64,000 bases of DNA from Myrica gale (GCA_963930655.1 OZ005606.1:18640001-18704000), one strand, 5' to 3'. Numbered from the stretch's first letter, positions 21,301 to 33,950 are shown. A program made the numbers and translations. The notes: generated from the letters alone by a model not told the origin.

Positions 21301-23409
21301 GGAAGATAGTATAGAAAAACTCAAAGCTTAGAAAGAAGTTTGAGTTGTGGATGTAGGTGGAGTTGCTGAACTGCCTAAAAATCTCATGTTTGCTTTTCTC
21401 TAGCCATTCTCTTTATATTTAACATTTATATTTTCATTGTGATATTATTGCATATTCCATGTGCTAAGATAGATATTACATTGGTTTTCTGGCAAACATA
21501 AATTCAAGAGAAATTGCTAAAAAAAAATTAAAATCCAATTTACTCATTCTTGAATTGCCTTAATCCTAGAAATTACACTTGTTAGCAAACTCAAGTTGAC
21601 TTCTACATCATCACCATGAGTTTTAGGGGAGATGTTGAGATAGATTTCATATATCTCATTACTTGATAATCACTCTCCTTATATTACGACTTAGTGATCC
21701 CCAAATTTAACAATTAGGAAATTGTAATTGCTTCTTTCTATTTTAGAATTATTTCATTCCTTTTCTTCTTATGACATCTCCCATCTATAAATTGGTCATT
21801 CTTTGTATAGTTCAAGACAAAAAAATACAGATTCTCTCTAGGTATGCTAATTGTCACCAATAAGTTGCTCAATAACCGGCTGAGTTCCTGAATTATTACG
21901 GTGACGTAAAAATAGCAGCTAGATGAATCTTCAGCGGCTAGATGGATTGAATTGTTACATAGTAGTTGAACTCTTTTAACAATCTGACTACTGATGTGGA
22001 TTTATGAGCTGAAATTAAACTTAGCTGGAGCTGATTCTGAAGTGAGCTGCAACAAGTTTTGGATTGAGTTTCCTCCCCGATGACTAATGCTTGGAGACAA
22101 TTATGGCGGCCAGGTTAAACTCGCATCTTCTCCACTAGGTCGCGAGTTTTTGCATTAATTCTATGATCTTTTATTCAAGTATTAATTGAACTCAATTTGT
22201 ACAACAGATACGAAAGCAAATATATTAGATGGGATTTGTTCTAAAAATAAAGGAATAAATTAGATGCAGTTTGATTAAAAGACACCTAGGAATGCGATGT
22301 TTGCTTCTGGCAAGTTTTGTACATTTCTAATGGGCTTGCCTGCCGTTACTCATTTCTTGGTTGTCCGCTACTGCAACCTGCCTGAGAGTTGAGACCTGCC
22401 TCGTTGCTCTCACCCAAAAGCTAAGGGCAGACAAAGTGAGCCGAAGAGGCGAAAAAGCTGTTAATAGCTACAACAAGAATCATTGGGCAGAGCGCCAAAC
22501 ATGCCTTGAAGAAGACACCTTTTTTACTGACAAAATTAGCTACCTTCCATTCCAAGGCTGCCCCCCAAATAATGGACAGAACGAGAGACCATGCATGAGT
22601 TATTCATCTTGATTTTTCTTCGGAAAAATTCATTTCACTTTGTACAGTTCTACTACTACCGAGACAACCAGCTGAAGGGTATACGTTATTGGGGGCAAAA
22701 AGAATAGCTGATACCGAGGGAAGATATCCATTATTTGAAGGCGCAGCATCACAAAGGTCCCACGATACGCATCTTCAGAGAAATCAATGATCCTACATGA
22801 ACTGTGGACATCACACTGAAAAACATATATACATTATTGATACACAACACAAACAAAATCCACAAAATACAGTAAGTGCTACTATAACAACTCCCATATC
22901 AGTTTTCCCTAGTTTGGTGAGCTAACACGTAGTTTCAAACCACTATCCTTACCCGTTTCACCCCTTTTTCCAGAAGCCCATTCGTCAGAGCAGACCAAAT
23001 TCACATCCTCAATTGTCAGCTACTATTGCCAATTACTTCTAACAAATCACAAGCATACACTAGTGTACAATCGCTTTTGTATTCACAGGTTGTCCGCTGG
23101 CTTTTTACTGAGGTACAGTTGTCGAACATGCAAACGCTGGCCCGTTCCTGGACAAATGCATGATCAATGTCAAGTCTAGAATTCAAAGTGGAGACGAGAA
23201 AAACTATATGTCCTTACTGTTGCCAAAGAGAGCATAAAAATAAAGTTTTTATGTGTGGTTGTGAGTTATGTGTGTGCGCGTGTATTTTGTAGCATGTTGT
23301 TTCGCTGGTATATTTGCACCTAGGTTCAACTGCAAAGAATGGAAAGCAAAGCAATAAAGCATCACAAACAGCTGTCAACAGTAGGCAAAACATACCAATT
23401 TCCAATTGA
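21301..23409. other. Intergenic, with a possible copia LTR remnant
   Basis: No gene is recognised. At 21620-21633 a purine run (AGGGGAGA) precedes TGTTGAGATAG, as at the start of a copia 3' LTR. The next about 240 bp include a TATA-like CTATAAATTG, but no right edge or partner is seen. The last part, up to 23409, is the 3' flank of the MAP65 gene on the minus strand. Confidence 0.35.
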
Positions 23410-23583
23410 TCAATTTAATCGAGGAGACCCAGACTCAGAGCCACAAACCGATGCATAAGACATTGTGTCTTCTTTTGATAGGGCCACAAAGTTCAGTGGT
23501 GTAGTAGATAATCTTCTCATTTCCTTGAAATATCCATTTTGTCGCCCAGAGTAGGATCTTGGGGTGAGCTCTGGAGTTCCACC

Positions 23584-24937
23584 TGTTAGATGTATGCCCT
23601 CAAAACCAATTCTTTTATATATAATTATGAGATAATTATTGTTAATGATTAATCACTTGTATATATTATTTTTGGGTACATGCAATGACATGAGATGTCA
23701 AAATTTATAATGACATTAGATGTCAAATTTATAATGACATTAGATGTCATATTTATAATGACATAAGATGTCATATTGTTGAGTAACATTGTAGAAAAGT
23801 TAGGCCAATGATTAATGAATCGGAGGCGGGGAGTATGACTTTTCGGATCCTTGTTGACTCATTTTGTTCTAGACCGAGATACATGATTATGTACAAATAG
23901 GTCTACACTCGTTGTGCCTCTATAAGATAGAATGATGGACTCCGTCATTGAGGTAATGACCTTAAGCAGACGAGTGGGTGTAATGTAAGAGTACATGCAC
24001 TGAACGGGATCGCATATGAATACCTTCTGGAAATGATCACTGATGTAGAGAATGGTATTCAGCACAATTAGCTTATGTTGTCCTTAGACCTGAGAGAGTT
24101 GTGCAGGTTTGCTTGTTGTGTGCTTGTGCCTTGACTGAGTCATTTGGTGATGATCTTTCGCAGATCAAATATTCCAGACAAAGTCGGGTCTTGTGCATAG
24201 TAAGTGGATTTGTATAAATTGCTCAATATGGAATCCACCAGTCTCTTGATGAGGCAGTATATTCATTATGTCTGTATATTGTTGGACTCCTGTAAAAACG
24301 CTGCGCGGCGAGATTTTGTGAAAAAGTGTTTTCACTAGTTTTACTTATATAATATATTAAGTAAATATTTGCGAAAAAGTTTTTCGAAAAGTTTTAGAAG
24401 TCCGACTAGGCACAGACTGAGAATTAAGAATTATATGAGCTAGGGACTTAATCGGTGATATTATTCCGGTCCTATTAGCTCATGTGGAATATAGTATGGT
24501 GGAAGGATAAATAAGCATATAATTGTTAGCAAAAGGGATTTCATAAAAACAGTCTCATTATCTCGGGGGTCAATTGTGATATGTTAATGGACATGATCAC
24601 AATTTGTAGAAGCCCATAAATTCGGAATACAGAATATAAGGGGGTTAATGAAAAAGAGTTTTTCATGATGTACCTACGGCCGAGATATGAGATCCCTAAA
24701 GATCCCACGCTATAGCACAGTTGGGTTCTGAGCCAGCCATTATAAATAGCTCAGAATTCAGTTGAGAAAGAGAGAATTTCATTTTTCAAAAAGAGAGCTT
24801 CTCTCTCCTCTTTATCTCTCTCTAGATTCTCTCTCAGCTCAAATCTGTGTGCGTGGATCTGAAGGAGGCAGAACACTTGGACTGCTCTGATTTCAACGAT
24901 CCAGTCTTCCGCTGCGCCGGATCCAACGATTCCAACA
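23584..24937 (+). repeat. 5' LTR of the copia element
   Basis: TG...CA ended. It carries a TATA box (TATAAATAG) at 24741, with a CT-rich stretch about 60 bp downstream, as in a retroelement promoter and leader. Near 23685-23775 there is a tandem array of four about 24-bp units, each centred on an inverted TGACAT/ATGTCA pair. Confidence 0.95.
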
Positions 24938-26524
24938 AGTGGTATCGGAGCGAAAAGGTTTGAGAAATCTCACAGTTCCAAGTTAGTTCTCTCAACTTGT
25001 TCTTCACGTTCTTGGAGATTTGAGATCTGATTAGATGAGATCTGATGCATTTGTTGAGTTGCTTGTTGATTGGGTTGATTCTTGCATGAGATGTGGTTGT
25101 GGAACAACATGATTCGGGCTGTTGTGTTGTGATTTTTGTGGAAAAATCTCATGAACCCGACGGTAGAAAAACGCAGAGGAGAGAGAAACTCTTGCTCTCT
25201 GCTCCGGCCACCACCAGTGGCCGGCGTGGGTCAGCTGGCCGGGGACCACGGCTGGTGGTCCCAGGCGAAGCCAGCAGCGGCACCGCTTGGCCTGGCGGCC
25301 AGCGGTGGCCGCAGCTGAGGTGTACCCCGAAAGGGGTACACGGGCTTGGATGGGTTGAGGCCATTCGGCCTCCCCACCGCCTCCCACGGCCAACCCAGGC
25401 CGAGAGGAGGCTGGCCAAAGGTTGGCCGGCGTCTCACCGGCCTGAGGGTGGCGGGGCGCGGCCAGGGGCGGCTGGCTGCGCCGCTGGGCGCAAGCCCCTG
25501 CCCTTTGGGGCCAAACGGCGCCCCGGGCATGAGATGCCCCGGGTCGCCCGTTTGGGCCTCGGGTAGGGCAATGGTTGCCCTACCCGGCCCACGGCCCAAT
25601 GGCCCAGCCCAATAGTTGGGCTGGGTCCATTAAAAAAAAAAAAAAAAAAAAAAAGGGAGAGGGGCTGACCGTTCGGGCTGGGCCCTGTTGGGCCAGCCCA
25701 TGCGTCTTTGGGCTTGGGCCACGGGTTGGACCCGGGCCCGTAACCCAGATAATGGTCCGGGTTGGACCCGGACCACAACCCGGATCCGGTCCGGGTATGA
25801 CCCGGACCGATACCCACCACCGACCGGGTTGGACCCGGACCGGTGGGTCAACGGGTCAACCCGGTTTGACCGGTTGACCGTTGACCGGGTTGACCCGGTT
25901 TGACCGGTTGACTTTTTTTTTAAAAAATTTTTTTTTTTTTTTTTTCAAAAGATTAATATAAGTGTTAAATGAGATTGTTTTACATGAAAATAAATCTCAT
26001 GGCCTTCCATTGTTGGTATTTGGGAATTTTATTTGATTGATGATTGGTTAAACTAAAATAGTCTCTGGCCGATTGTTGATCTTATGATTTGTCCTGCATA
26101 CTTCTTGAGAAGATAAGTGAGTGTATGAGTTGTGGGAAGTGTTGACTAAAATAGCAGCGCCGACCCATCGCAAAATTACATGTCATTTAGACGATGGTTG
26201 CACTTAACCAGATAAACGCGTCCACTAAAATAGTGAAGATGGTGTTTATATTGGTGGCCAAAAGAAATATCAAGAATCATGTAATTTGTATATGTATGAT
26301 ATACAACATGTGATGTGATCATGATAAGTAGATGTTACTTGCTTTTATAAGTTGTGTCATGATTACTAAAATAGGATTATGTGCATGTAAGTTGAAAGTT
26401 CTTGATACCCACTGCAAACACTGAATATAAATGTTATATTCTGTTTTTCATTTGGTTGCTGTGATTCAGTGGGAGGTACCATTAGCTATTAAAAACCCTA
26501 TGCTAATGGATTGTTAATATACTT
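24938..26524 (+). other. GC-rich copia leader between PBS and gag-pol
   Basis: About 1.6 kb without a conserved protein. Bases 25200-25910 are strikingly GC-rich compared with the AT-rich surroundings. Repeated ACCCGG/CCGGGT palindromic pieces occupy 25720-25850, followed by a run of GGTTGACC units at 25850-25910. A 22-base A-run (about 25632-25654) and a T-run (25913-25945) bracket the repeat part. Just before gag an acceptor-like TATATTTGCAG occurs at about 26540-26550, which may mark a spliced leader or simply chance. Confidence 0.7.
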
Positions 26525-29500
26525 GTGAATTTTCTTTCTTATATTTGCAGATTCATGATGCCTAACCCAATAGCTAGAATCCTAGATGATAATAAACTGA
26601 CTAGGCCAAACTTCCTTGATTGGAAGAGAAATCTTATGATAGTACTCACTGTAGATAAAATTGCTCATGTCCTTAGAGAGGAGACTCCTCAGCTTGCCTT
26701 AGCAGATGCTACTCAAGAACAAAGGGTTGTTTTTGAAAAGTGGCATGAGGCAGATGAACTAGCTCGTTGTTATATGTTGGCGTCTATGTCCAATTTACTG
26801 CAAAAGCAATGTGAGAGCATACCAACATCTAAAGAGATATTGGGATATCTCCAAGAGCTATTCGGAGAGCAAAGTCGTTCTGCACGCCAGCAAGTTATGA
26901 AATTGCTGATGACTACCAAAATGTTGGAAGGTGCTCCAGTTCGGGAACATGTCCTAAAGATGATATCTTTCATCACAGAACTAGAGACACTAGGTGCAGA
27001 AATGGATGGCGAGACCAAGATAGGAGCGATATTGGCATCTTTGCCAGAGTCGTTCAATCAGTTCATATTAAACTATAATATGAACAAGATGACAGTGACT
27101 TTGTCCGAGCTGCTCAATATGTTGCAAGCAGCTGAAGATCTTATCAAAAAGGAGAAAGGTTCTCTGATGATAATGGACAAGTCAAAAGTCAGTTCTTCCT
27201 CAAGTTTCAAGCCCAAAGGGAAGAAATTTAAGAAGAAGAAGAGGTCTCAGCCTAGCTCAAAGGAAAAGAAGGAGGACAAGAGCAAGCCGGATAAGAAGGC
27301 TAAGGGAAATTGTTTCCACTGCGGCAAACTAGGTCATTGGAAAAGGAATTGCCGCGTGTATCTTGCTTCTTTGAAGCAAAAGAAGCCTTCTGAAGGTATG
27401 CTTGTCATTGAAATGAATTTAGTAGATTGTCCGTTAAATTCATGGTGTGTCGATTCAGGCACAACGTCTCATATCTGCAATATGTTGCAGGGGTTTAAAG
27501 AAACCCGGAGACTAGAGGAAGGGGAAGTCATCCTAAAGATGGGGACCACTGCAAGTGTTGCAGCGACCGCCATAGGAACTTTTCACTTAAGTCTACAAGG
27601 GAATAAAGTTATACTTTTGGAAGATTGCCTATATGTACCAGAATGTCGTAGAAACTTAATTTCTGTTTCAAAACTTGGAATATCTGGATATTCTGTTGTC
27701 TTTAATACTAAACTTGTTATTAAGTTTCACAATCTTTTTATTGCTTCTGGTACTATGATAGATGGTCTTTATGTTTTAGAAAATGTTGTAGACTCTGTGA
27801 ATAATATAGAGAATGATGCAGATACCAGTGTGAAAACTCTCAAGAGGAAGAGGGATGTGAATCCCACTTACTTGTGGCATCTAAGACTTGGTCATGCTAA
27901 TCTTGATAGGATCAACAGATTAGTGAGGGATGGGCCATTAGACCTTGTGAAGGTTGAGCCATACCCAACTTGCGAGCCTTGCTTGCAAGGAAAGATGACA
28001 AAGAATCCTTTTAGAGGAAAAGGAACTAGAGCCACAAAGTTGTTAGAGTTAGTTCACACTGATGTATGTGGTCCTTTTAACCACATAGCCAGAGGAGGGT
28101 TCTCATATTTCATCACCTTCATTGATGATTATTCCAGGTATGGTTATCTATACCTGATGAGACACAAATCTGAATCTTTTGAAAAGTTCAAAGAATTTCA
28201 GAGTGAAGTTGAGAATCAACTGGAAAGGGGTATTAAGATACTCCGGTCTGATAGAGGAGGTGAATATCTCTCCGGAGATTTTCAATCTCATCTCAGAGAG
28301 AAAGGCATCATATCTCAATTGACTCCCCCTGCTACGCCACAACATAACGGTGTTGCAGAAAGAAGAAACCGAACACTATTAGATATGGTTCGGTCAATGA
28401 TGAGCATGTCACAATTACCTGTTAATTTTTGGGGTTACGCCTTAGAGACAGCTGTTTATATTCTAAACAGGATACCCACTAAGTCTGTTCCTAATACTCC
28501 ATATGAGATATGGACTGGTAAAAAGCCAAGTCTGAAACATTTTAGAGTATGGGGATGTCCAGCTCACGTTAAAAGGTTTGACGTGGAGAAGCTAGGGTCG
28601 AGGACTGAAAAATGTTTGTTTGTGGGTTACCCCAAAAGATCAACTGGTTATTACTTTTATAACCAAAAGGATCAAAAAGTAATTGTAAGTAGGAATGCGA
28701 TATTCCTAGAAGATGAGTACAGCCTAAGTGATGGGAAAAGCAGAATTGTTCTGGATGAACAGTCAGCTGAACCAGAAACTATGGCAGATAAGATTGAGGA
28801 TGAAAGGGATATAACTGAACCCACAATTGAGTCTGAAGAGTTCAGAACTCAAGAGCCTAGACGCGGTAAAAGAATTCATAAGCCTCCAGTTAAATATACT
28901 TTGATAAATGAGATTTGTCAAATGCAATCGGAGGGATTGGATGATGATCCATATACTTACCAAGAGGCTGTTAGTGACAATGATGCAGCACACTGGAAGA
29001 TAGCGATGGAATCGGAAATGGACTCCATGTACTCCAATGAGGTCTGGACCCTTGTTGATCAACCAGAAGGCGTCAAACCTATAGGTTGTAAATGGGTATT
29101 CAAAAGAAAACGTGGACCTAGTGGAGAGGTAGAGACCTTTAAAGCTAGACTGGTTGCAAAAGGTTATACTCAAAAATATGGTATTGACTATGAGGAAACT
29201 TTTTCACCAGTAGCTATGATGAAGTCCATTAGAATCCTGTTGTCAATCGCCGCTCATTATGATTATGAGATTTGGCAGATGGATGTGAAAACCGCATTTC
29301 TGAATGGGTACATCCAAGAGGAGATTTATATGGAACAACCTGAAGGTTTCCTTTCTCCTGGACAAGAATCTAAAGTGTGCAAACTGAACAAGTCAATTTA
29401 TGGACTAAAACAGGCATCACGTTGCTGGAACATCCGTTTTGATGAGATGATCAAATCGTTTGGTTTCTCACAAAACATGGATGAATCTTGTGTTTACAAG

Positions 29501-30526
29501 AGGATTAGTGGGAGTTCAGTAATGTTCCTTATTTTATATGTTGATGATATTCTACTCATGGGAAATGACATCGGTGTAATGTCATCAGTGAAAGTGTGGT
29601 TAGCGAACCATTTTTCAATAAAAGACCTCGGGGAAGCGTCCTACATTTTCGGGATCAAAGTGTTTAGAAACCGAGAAAAGAGGCTTTTAGGACTTTCACA
29701 AGCCCACTACATTGACAAGATATTGGCGCGGTACAACATGCAAGATGCCAAGAAAGGGTTCTTACCCTTTAGGCATAATATTCATCTCTCTAAGACGATG
29801 TCTCCTAAGACACAGGAAGAGAGAGATAAGATGAGGAAGTTTCCTTATGCTTCGGCTGTAGGAAGCCTCATGTATGCTATGCTCTGTACAAGGCCAGATA
29901 TCAGTCATGCAGTAAGTGTTGTGAGTAGATATCAGTCAAACCCAGGCCCTGAGCACTGGACAGCGGTTAAGCATATTCTCAAATACTTGAGAAGGACCAA
30001 ACACTATTGTTTAGTGTGTGGTGGAGAGGATATGCTAATTGTCCAGGGATACACAGATTCAGATTTTCAATCAGATATTGATGATAGAAGATCTACATCT
30101 GGATTTGTGTTTACATTGGGTAAAGGAGCAGTGAGTTGGAGAAGTTTAAAGCAGAACACCACTGCTGACTCCACTACTGAGGCGGAATATGTTGCTGCCA
30201 GCGAATCTGCAAAGGAAGCTGTGTGGATACGTAAATTCATACAAGAGCTTGAAGTTGTCCCTTCAATTGAGTCCCCGATCACCATTTATTGTGACAACAA
30301 TGGTGCGATAGCACAGGCGGTGGAACCTCGGGCTCATCAAAGGACAAAACACATAGAAAGAAAATTTCATCTTATTCGAGACATTGTGAATCGGGGTGAT
30401 GTAGTGATGGCTAAAGTAGCATCAGCTGAGAACATCGCAGACCCGTTCACTAAACCGTTGACTCAGAGAGTGTTTGAGAAACATTTAGAGTCTATGGGTG
30501 TTAAATACATGTCTGATTGGTATTGA
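26525..30526 (+). CDS. Copia gag-pol polyprotein
   Basis: One open frame of 1333 codons; an ATG at 26555 or 26558 may be the true start, since the family begins around [12 protein letters not shown]. In order: UBN2-type gag (about 10-230), Lys-rich linker, CCHC zinc knuckle [14 protein letters not shown] (263-276), aspartic protease with VDSGTTSH (about 308), pre-integrase HHCC zinc region (HLRLGH, 451-), integrase core with [17 protein letters not shown] and NGVAERRN (about 509-610), reverse transcriptase with CKWVFKRK and YVDDILLMG (855-1010), and RNase H with YTDSDFQSD and TTEAEY (1177-1220), then [11 protein letters not shown]. The order integrase before reverse transcriptase defines copia. 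It looks whole. Confidence 0.97.
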   Translation: MNFLSYICRFMMPNPIARILDDNKLTRPNFLDWKRNLMIVLTVDKIAHVLREETPQLALADATQEQRVVFEKWHEADELARCYMLASMSNLLQKQCESIPTSKEILGYLQELFGEQSRSARQQVMKLLMTTKMLEGAPVREHVLKMISFITELETLGAEMDGETKIGAILASLPESFNQFILNYNMNKMTVTLSELLNMLQAAEDLIKKEKGSLMIMDKSKVSSSSSFKPKGKKFKKKKRSQPSSKEKKEDKSKPDKKAKGNCFHCGKLGHWKRNCRVYLASLKQKKPSEGMLVIEMNLVDCPLNSWCVDSGTTSHICNMLQGFKETRRLEEGEVILKMGTTASVAATAIGTFHLSLQGNKVILLEDCLYVPECRRNLISVSKLGISGYSVVFNTKLVIKFHNLFIASGTMIDGLYVLENVVDSVNNIENDADTSVKTLKRKRDVNPTYLWHLRLGHANLDRINRLVRDGPLDLVKVEPYPTCEPCLQGKMTKNPFRGKGTRATKLLELVHTDVCGPFNHIARGGFSYFITFIDDYSRYGYLYLMRHKSESFEKFKEFQSEVENQLERGIKILRSDRGGEYLSGDFQSHLREKGIISQLTPPATPQHNGVAERRNRTLLDMVRSMMSMSQLPVNFWGYALETAVYILNRIPTKSVPNTPYEIWTGKKPSLKHFRVWGCPAHVKRFDVEKLGSRTEKCLFVGYPKRSTGYYFYNQKDQKVIVSRNAIFLEDEYSLSDGKSRIVLDEQSAEPETMADKIEDERDITEPTIESEEFRTQEPRRGKRIHKPPVKYTLINEICQMQSEGLDDDPYTYQEAVSDNDAAHWKIAMESEMDSMYSNEVWTLVDQPEGVKPIGCKWVFKRKRGPSGEVETFKARLVAKGYTQKYGIDYEETFSPVAMMKSIRILLSIAAHYDYEIWQMDVKTAFLNGYIQEEIYMEQPEGFLSPGQESKVCKLNKSIYGLKQASRCWNIRFDEMIKSFGFSQNMDESCVYKRISGSSVMFLILYVDDILLMGNDIGVMSSVKVWLANHFSIKDLGEASYIFGIKVFRNREKRLLGLSQAHYIDKILARYNMQDAKKGFLPFRHNIHLSKTMSPKTQEERDKMRKFPYASAVGSLMYAMLCTRPDISHAVSVVSRYQSNPGPEHWTAVKHILKYLRRTKHYCLVCGGEDMLIVQGYTDSDFQSDIDDRRSTSGFVFTLGKGAVSWRSLKQNTTADSTTEAEYVAASESAKEAVWIRKFIQELEVVPSIESPITIYCDNNGAIAQAVEPRAHQRTKHIERKFHLIRDIVNRGDVVMAKVASAENIADPFTKPLTQRVFEKHLESMGVKYMSDWY

Positions 30527-30541
30527 GTGCAAGTGGGAGAC

Positions 30542-31895
30542 TGTTAGATGTATGCCCTCAAAACCAATTCTTTTATATATAATTATGAGATAATTATTGT
30601 TAATGATTAATCACTTGTATATATTATTTTTGGGTACATGCAATGACATGAGATGTCAAAATTTATAATGACATTAGATGTCAAATTTATAATGACATTA
30701 GATGTCATATTTATAATGACATAAGATGTCATATTGTTGAGTAACATTATAGAAAAGTTAGGCCAATGATTAATGAATCGGAGGCGGGGAGTATGACTTT
30801 TCGGATCCTTGTTGACTCATTTTGTTCTAGACCGAGATACATGATTATGTACAAATAGGTCTACACTCGTTGTGCCTCTATAAGATAGAATGATGGACTC
30901 CGTCATTGAGGTAATGACCTTAAGCAGACGAGTGGGTGTAATTTAAGAGTACATGCACTGAACGGGATCGCATATGAATACCTTCTGGAAATGATCACTG
31001 ATGTAGAGAATGGTATTCAGCACAATTAGCTTATGTTGTCCTTAGACCTGAGAGAGTTGTGCAGGTTTGCTTGTTGTGTGCTTGTGCCTTGACTGAGTCA
31101 TTTGGTGATGATCTTTCGCAGATCAAATATTCCAGACAAAGTCGGGTCTTGTGCATAGTAAGTGGATTTGTATAAATTGCTCAATATGGAATCCACCAGT
31201 CTCTTGATGAGGCAGTATATTCATTATGTCTGTATATTGTTGGACTCCTGTAAAAACGCTGCGCGGCGAGATTTTGTGAAAAAGTGTTTTCACTAGTTTT
31301 ACTTATATAATATATTAAGTAAATATTTGCGAAAAAGTTTTTCGAAAAGTTTTAGAAGTCCGACTAGGCACAGACTGAGAATTAAGAATTATATGAGCTA
31401 GGGACTTAATCGGTGATATTATTCCGGTCCTATTAGCTCATGTGGAATATAGTATGGTGGAAGGATAAATAAGCATATAATTGTTAGCAAAAGGGATTTC
31501 ATAAAAACAGTCTCATTATCTCGGGGGTCAATTGTGATATGTTAATGGACATGATCACAATTTGTAGAAGCCCATAAATTCGGAATACAGAATATAAGGG
31601 GGTTAATGAAAAAGAGTTTTTCATGATGTACCTACGGCCGAGATATGAGATCCCTAAAGATCCCACGCTATAGCACAGTTGGGTTCTGAGCCAGCCATTA
31701 TAAATAGCTCAGAATTCAGTTGAGAAAGAGAGAATTTCATTTTTCAAAAAGAGAGCTTCTCTCTCCTCTTTATCTCTCTCTAGATTCTCTCTCAGCTCAA
31801 ATCTGTGTGCGTGGATCTGAAGGAGGCAGAACACTTGGACTGCTCTGATTTCAACGATCCAGTCTTCCGCTGCGCCGGATCCAACGATTCCAACA
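30542..31895 (+). repeat. 3' LTR of the copia element
   Basis: Same length as the 5' LTR with about two differences. TATA-like box at 31699. It reads toward the remaining upstream MAP65 exons in antisense, so its promoter could make antisense MAP65 RNA. Confidence 0.95.
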
Positions 31896-32137
31896 CCACC
31901 GCCCACCAAGCCAACCGAGTTACGTCGAGGTGTAGGAGGCACAGATCCATTTCCATTTGCGCGATATCCGTTGGGCTTCCTAAAGCTGTTACTTTTCCTC
32001 GGACTAGGTTTAGACCATATATGGCTTCCTTTTCTCTCAGAAGCAGTTCTTGAAGCTTCTTCTGGTCCTAAAGTGCAAATATTAAAATGTCAATTGTCAT
32101 CTAACCAATGCTTGGAAACACTCAATGTAGGACCATT

Positions 32138-32204
32138 TGAAGGCTGAAAATAAAAAACAAATTAAATCATTGAAGGCTGAAAATAAAAAAACAAATTAAA
32201 TCAT
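32138..32204 (+). repeat. 33/34-bp tandem duplication in MAP65 intron
   Basis: The units at 32138-32170 and 32171-32204 differ only by one A in a run. They lie just left of the SINE. Confidence 0.9.
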
Positions 32205-32227
32205 CTCATCTCAAAGGGTGAGCATCA

Positions 32228-32427
32228 CCCCAGGGGTTTGGTCTAGTGGCAAGACAACGGCTTGGGTTATCACATGTCCCAAGTTCGAGCCCCAACACCA
32301 CCATTATCGCCCCTGACTTATCTGGGGTGTGTTGGGTGGGGTCCTGACACATACTCCAAGTTGGCTTGTAGGGCCGGGTACACGAAGTGGCCCGACCTTG
32401 GGAGCTCCTGGGTTATCAAAAAAAAAA
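32228..32427 (+). mobile_element. tRNA-derived SINE in MAP65 intron
   Basis: A 200-bp element with a 5' part like a tRNA: an A-box-like GTCTAGTGGCAAGACAACGG near 32243 and a B-box AGTTCGAGCCC near 32282. A GC-rich body follows, then a 3' A-run of about ten. It is flanked by a perfect 15-bp direct repeat AAAGGGTGAGCATCA (32213-32227 and 32425-32439; the A's are shared with the tail). The perfect duplication suggests a recent insertion. It lies between the last two MAP65 exons. Confidence 0.85.
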
Positions 32428-33950
32428 GGGTGAGCATCAATTTTCCACTTGATAGGAACTAGAACAAACCAGGTCAATGGTGCAGAAAAGACCAGTCACG
32501 ATGTAACATAACCTGAATAAACTTTCCAGAAATACCATGGAATTCATAAGGATGTATATACAAAACTGCAATTTAAATTACCCTGTATCTCTTCTTTTCC
32601 TCTTCTTTCTGTTGTCTGGAAAGTTTGTATTCCTCCAGTATTGACACCAAACGTACCTGCAAAGAAAAATAATGCATATGTTCAGAGAGAAAGTGGTGCT
32701 AAGAAGAAAGCACATCCAAGAAAGCTCATATGCACAGGCAACTCACCCCGTCATAAAGAAAAAGCATATCTTTTTCATCTTCCCAGGCTAGTGTTTTGTG
32801 TATGAGATTGCCAACAATTGCTGGAAAAGCTACCTGGTTAGCTCCAGAATATAGAGCAGCAAAATTGAAAAGGGCAGGACCACTAAAGAAAGCAATACCT
32901 GGAATTTTGCTCACAGTAACTCGAGCTCGTTCTGCACGTTTAAGATTGATGTGCGCACCCCTCCCTGCACTGTAACGGTTCTCATCCTGTGACTCAACAA
33001 AAGAAACTAGGTTAAAAGCCCTGCTTTCATGACACTCCAGCAGCAACTATTTGTTGCAAATCACCTCAGAATCCATTTGTATGAACTTCTAAGCTACCTT
33101 ACAACACAAAAAAAAACCCCAGAAAGAAGACAACTACTACGATGAAGAAAAGAAATTTGATAAAATCCTAATCCTGGCCCCTCATCAGATCAGCATGAGG
33201 AAACACTAGAAAATAAATTTGCAGTACTTGAATGTAATCCTCAAGCCAATTTTCCTCTTCACAAGCAGAAAGCCATCGATCTATCTTATCCACGATCTCT
33301 TTCCGGCCCACAGCTTCCACTTTTGCCTTGATGATCTGGGCTTCAATGTTTGCCAGAAGTTCAGAAGGATCCACAAGACCTGAACGTATAGGGTAAGGTT
33401 CATCTCCGACCATTGCATGCCAAGCAAATAAAGAAATTTACACCAGACATCCATAAATAGACACGCCTATATACATACAAAATATACGTGTATAAATATA
33501 TAGATAGATGGGCAGCTACTTACGTCCATATGCACACATATATGGATAGGCCTAATGTATTTATCTACACCTACGCCCACATCACCAAGACCCATATATT
33601 TTGAAATATATCACTAGCATTGTGGCAGGAAACAATATGTATTACCAGAATTTATTAGTGCACTGGATTTCTCAGCAGCTGTACTTGAATCGGCTTCAAT
33701 ATGAGTCATTTTACATATTTCCTCCAATTCTGACCTCTTATTCATAACAAATTCCTTCATTCTGCTTGCTTTCAACTTAGTGAGCCTCTCCACTTCTGCT
33801 GATGCCTAAAGAGAGAAGCAAAAATTGAGGACTTACCTTTCAAGAGTCAAAAAACTAAACAAAGGAAATGGAAATAGTGTTCTCTTAGACCTGCTCAATC
33901 ATCTCTGTTGAAAGAACACCAGGTTTTGTAATTTGAGTCTTAGAAAGTTA

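Larger units (their letters stand above)
23584..31895 (+). mobile_element. Ty1/copia LTR retrotransposon, looks whole, very young
   Basis: 8312 bp: 5' LTR 23584-24937, primer-binding site (TGGTATCGGAGC) at 24939, long GC-rich leader, one gag-pol frame 26525-30526, purine tract (AAGTGGGAGA) just before the 3' LTR at 30542-31895. Both LTRs are 1354 bp, start TGTTAG, end CAACA, and differ at only about two sites by eye. That points to an insertion well under a million years old at usual plant rates. The flanking CCACC at 23579-23583 and 31896-31900 is a perfect 5-bp target duplication. It sits in the last exon of the MAP65 gene, antisense to it. Confidence 0.97.
23410..33950 (-). pseudogene. 65-kDa microtubule-associated protein (MAP65-6/7-like), 3' half, disrupted
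   Basis: MAP65/Ase1/PRC1 proteins bundle antiparallel microtubules. Exons on the minus strand: about 33891-33940 (ITKPGVLSTEMIEQ), 33646-33805, 33228-33379, 32899-32986, 32747-32820, 32582-32656, then a last exon from 32067. The last exon is cut at 31896 by a copia element and resumes at 23583 to stop at 23410. Hallmarks: SGLVDPSELLANIEAQI, RWLSACEEENWLEDY, RYSAGRGAHINLKRAERAR, FLYDG, DQKKLQELLL, then the tail PSPRKSNSFRKPNGYRAN ... PPTPRRNSVG ... SYSGRQNGYFKEMRRLST. The tail fits Arabidopsis MAP65-6/7 best. Besides the insertion, one base is missing just before KPSPRK (near 32010), shifting the frame. Upstream of 33950 homology stops and about 290 N-terminal residues are not found. Phases of the five complete internal exons join correctly. 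It is most likely no longer functional in this haplotype. Confidence 0.88.

Noticed and set aside
23584-23800. CRISPR-like short repeat array
   Set aside because: The units are contiguous tandem repeats without spacers inside an LTR of a plant retroelement.
25031-25903. Many overlapping open frames on both strands
   Set aside because: They result from the GC-rich, repeat-built copia leader, where stop codons are rare. All frames are low complexity.
32228-32310. Functional tRNA gene
   Set aside because: A- and B-box-like signals are present but no cloverleaf fits. The A-tail and flanking duplication identify a SINE.
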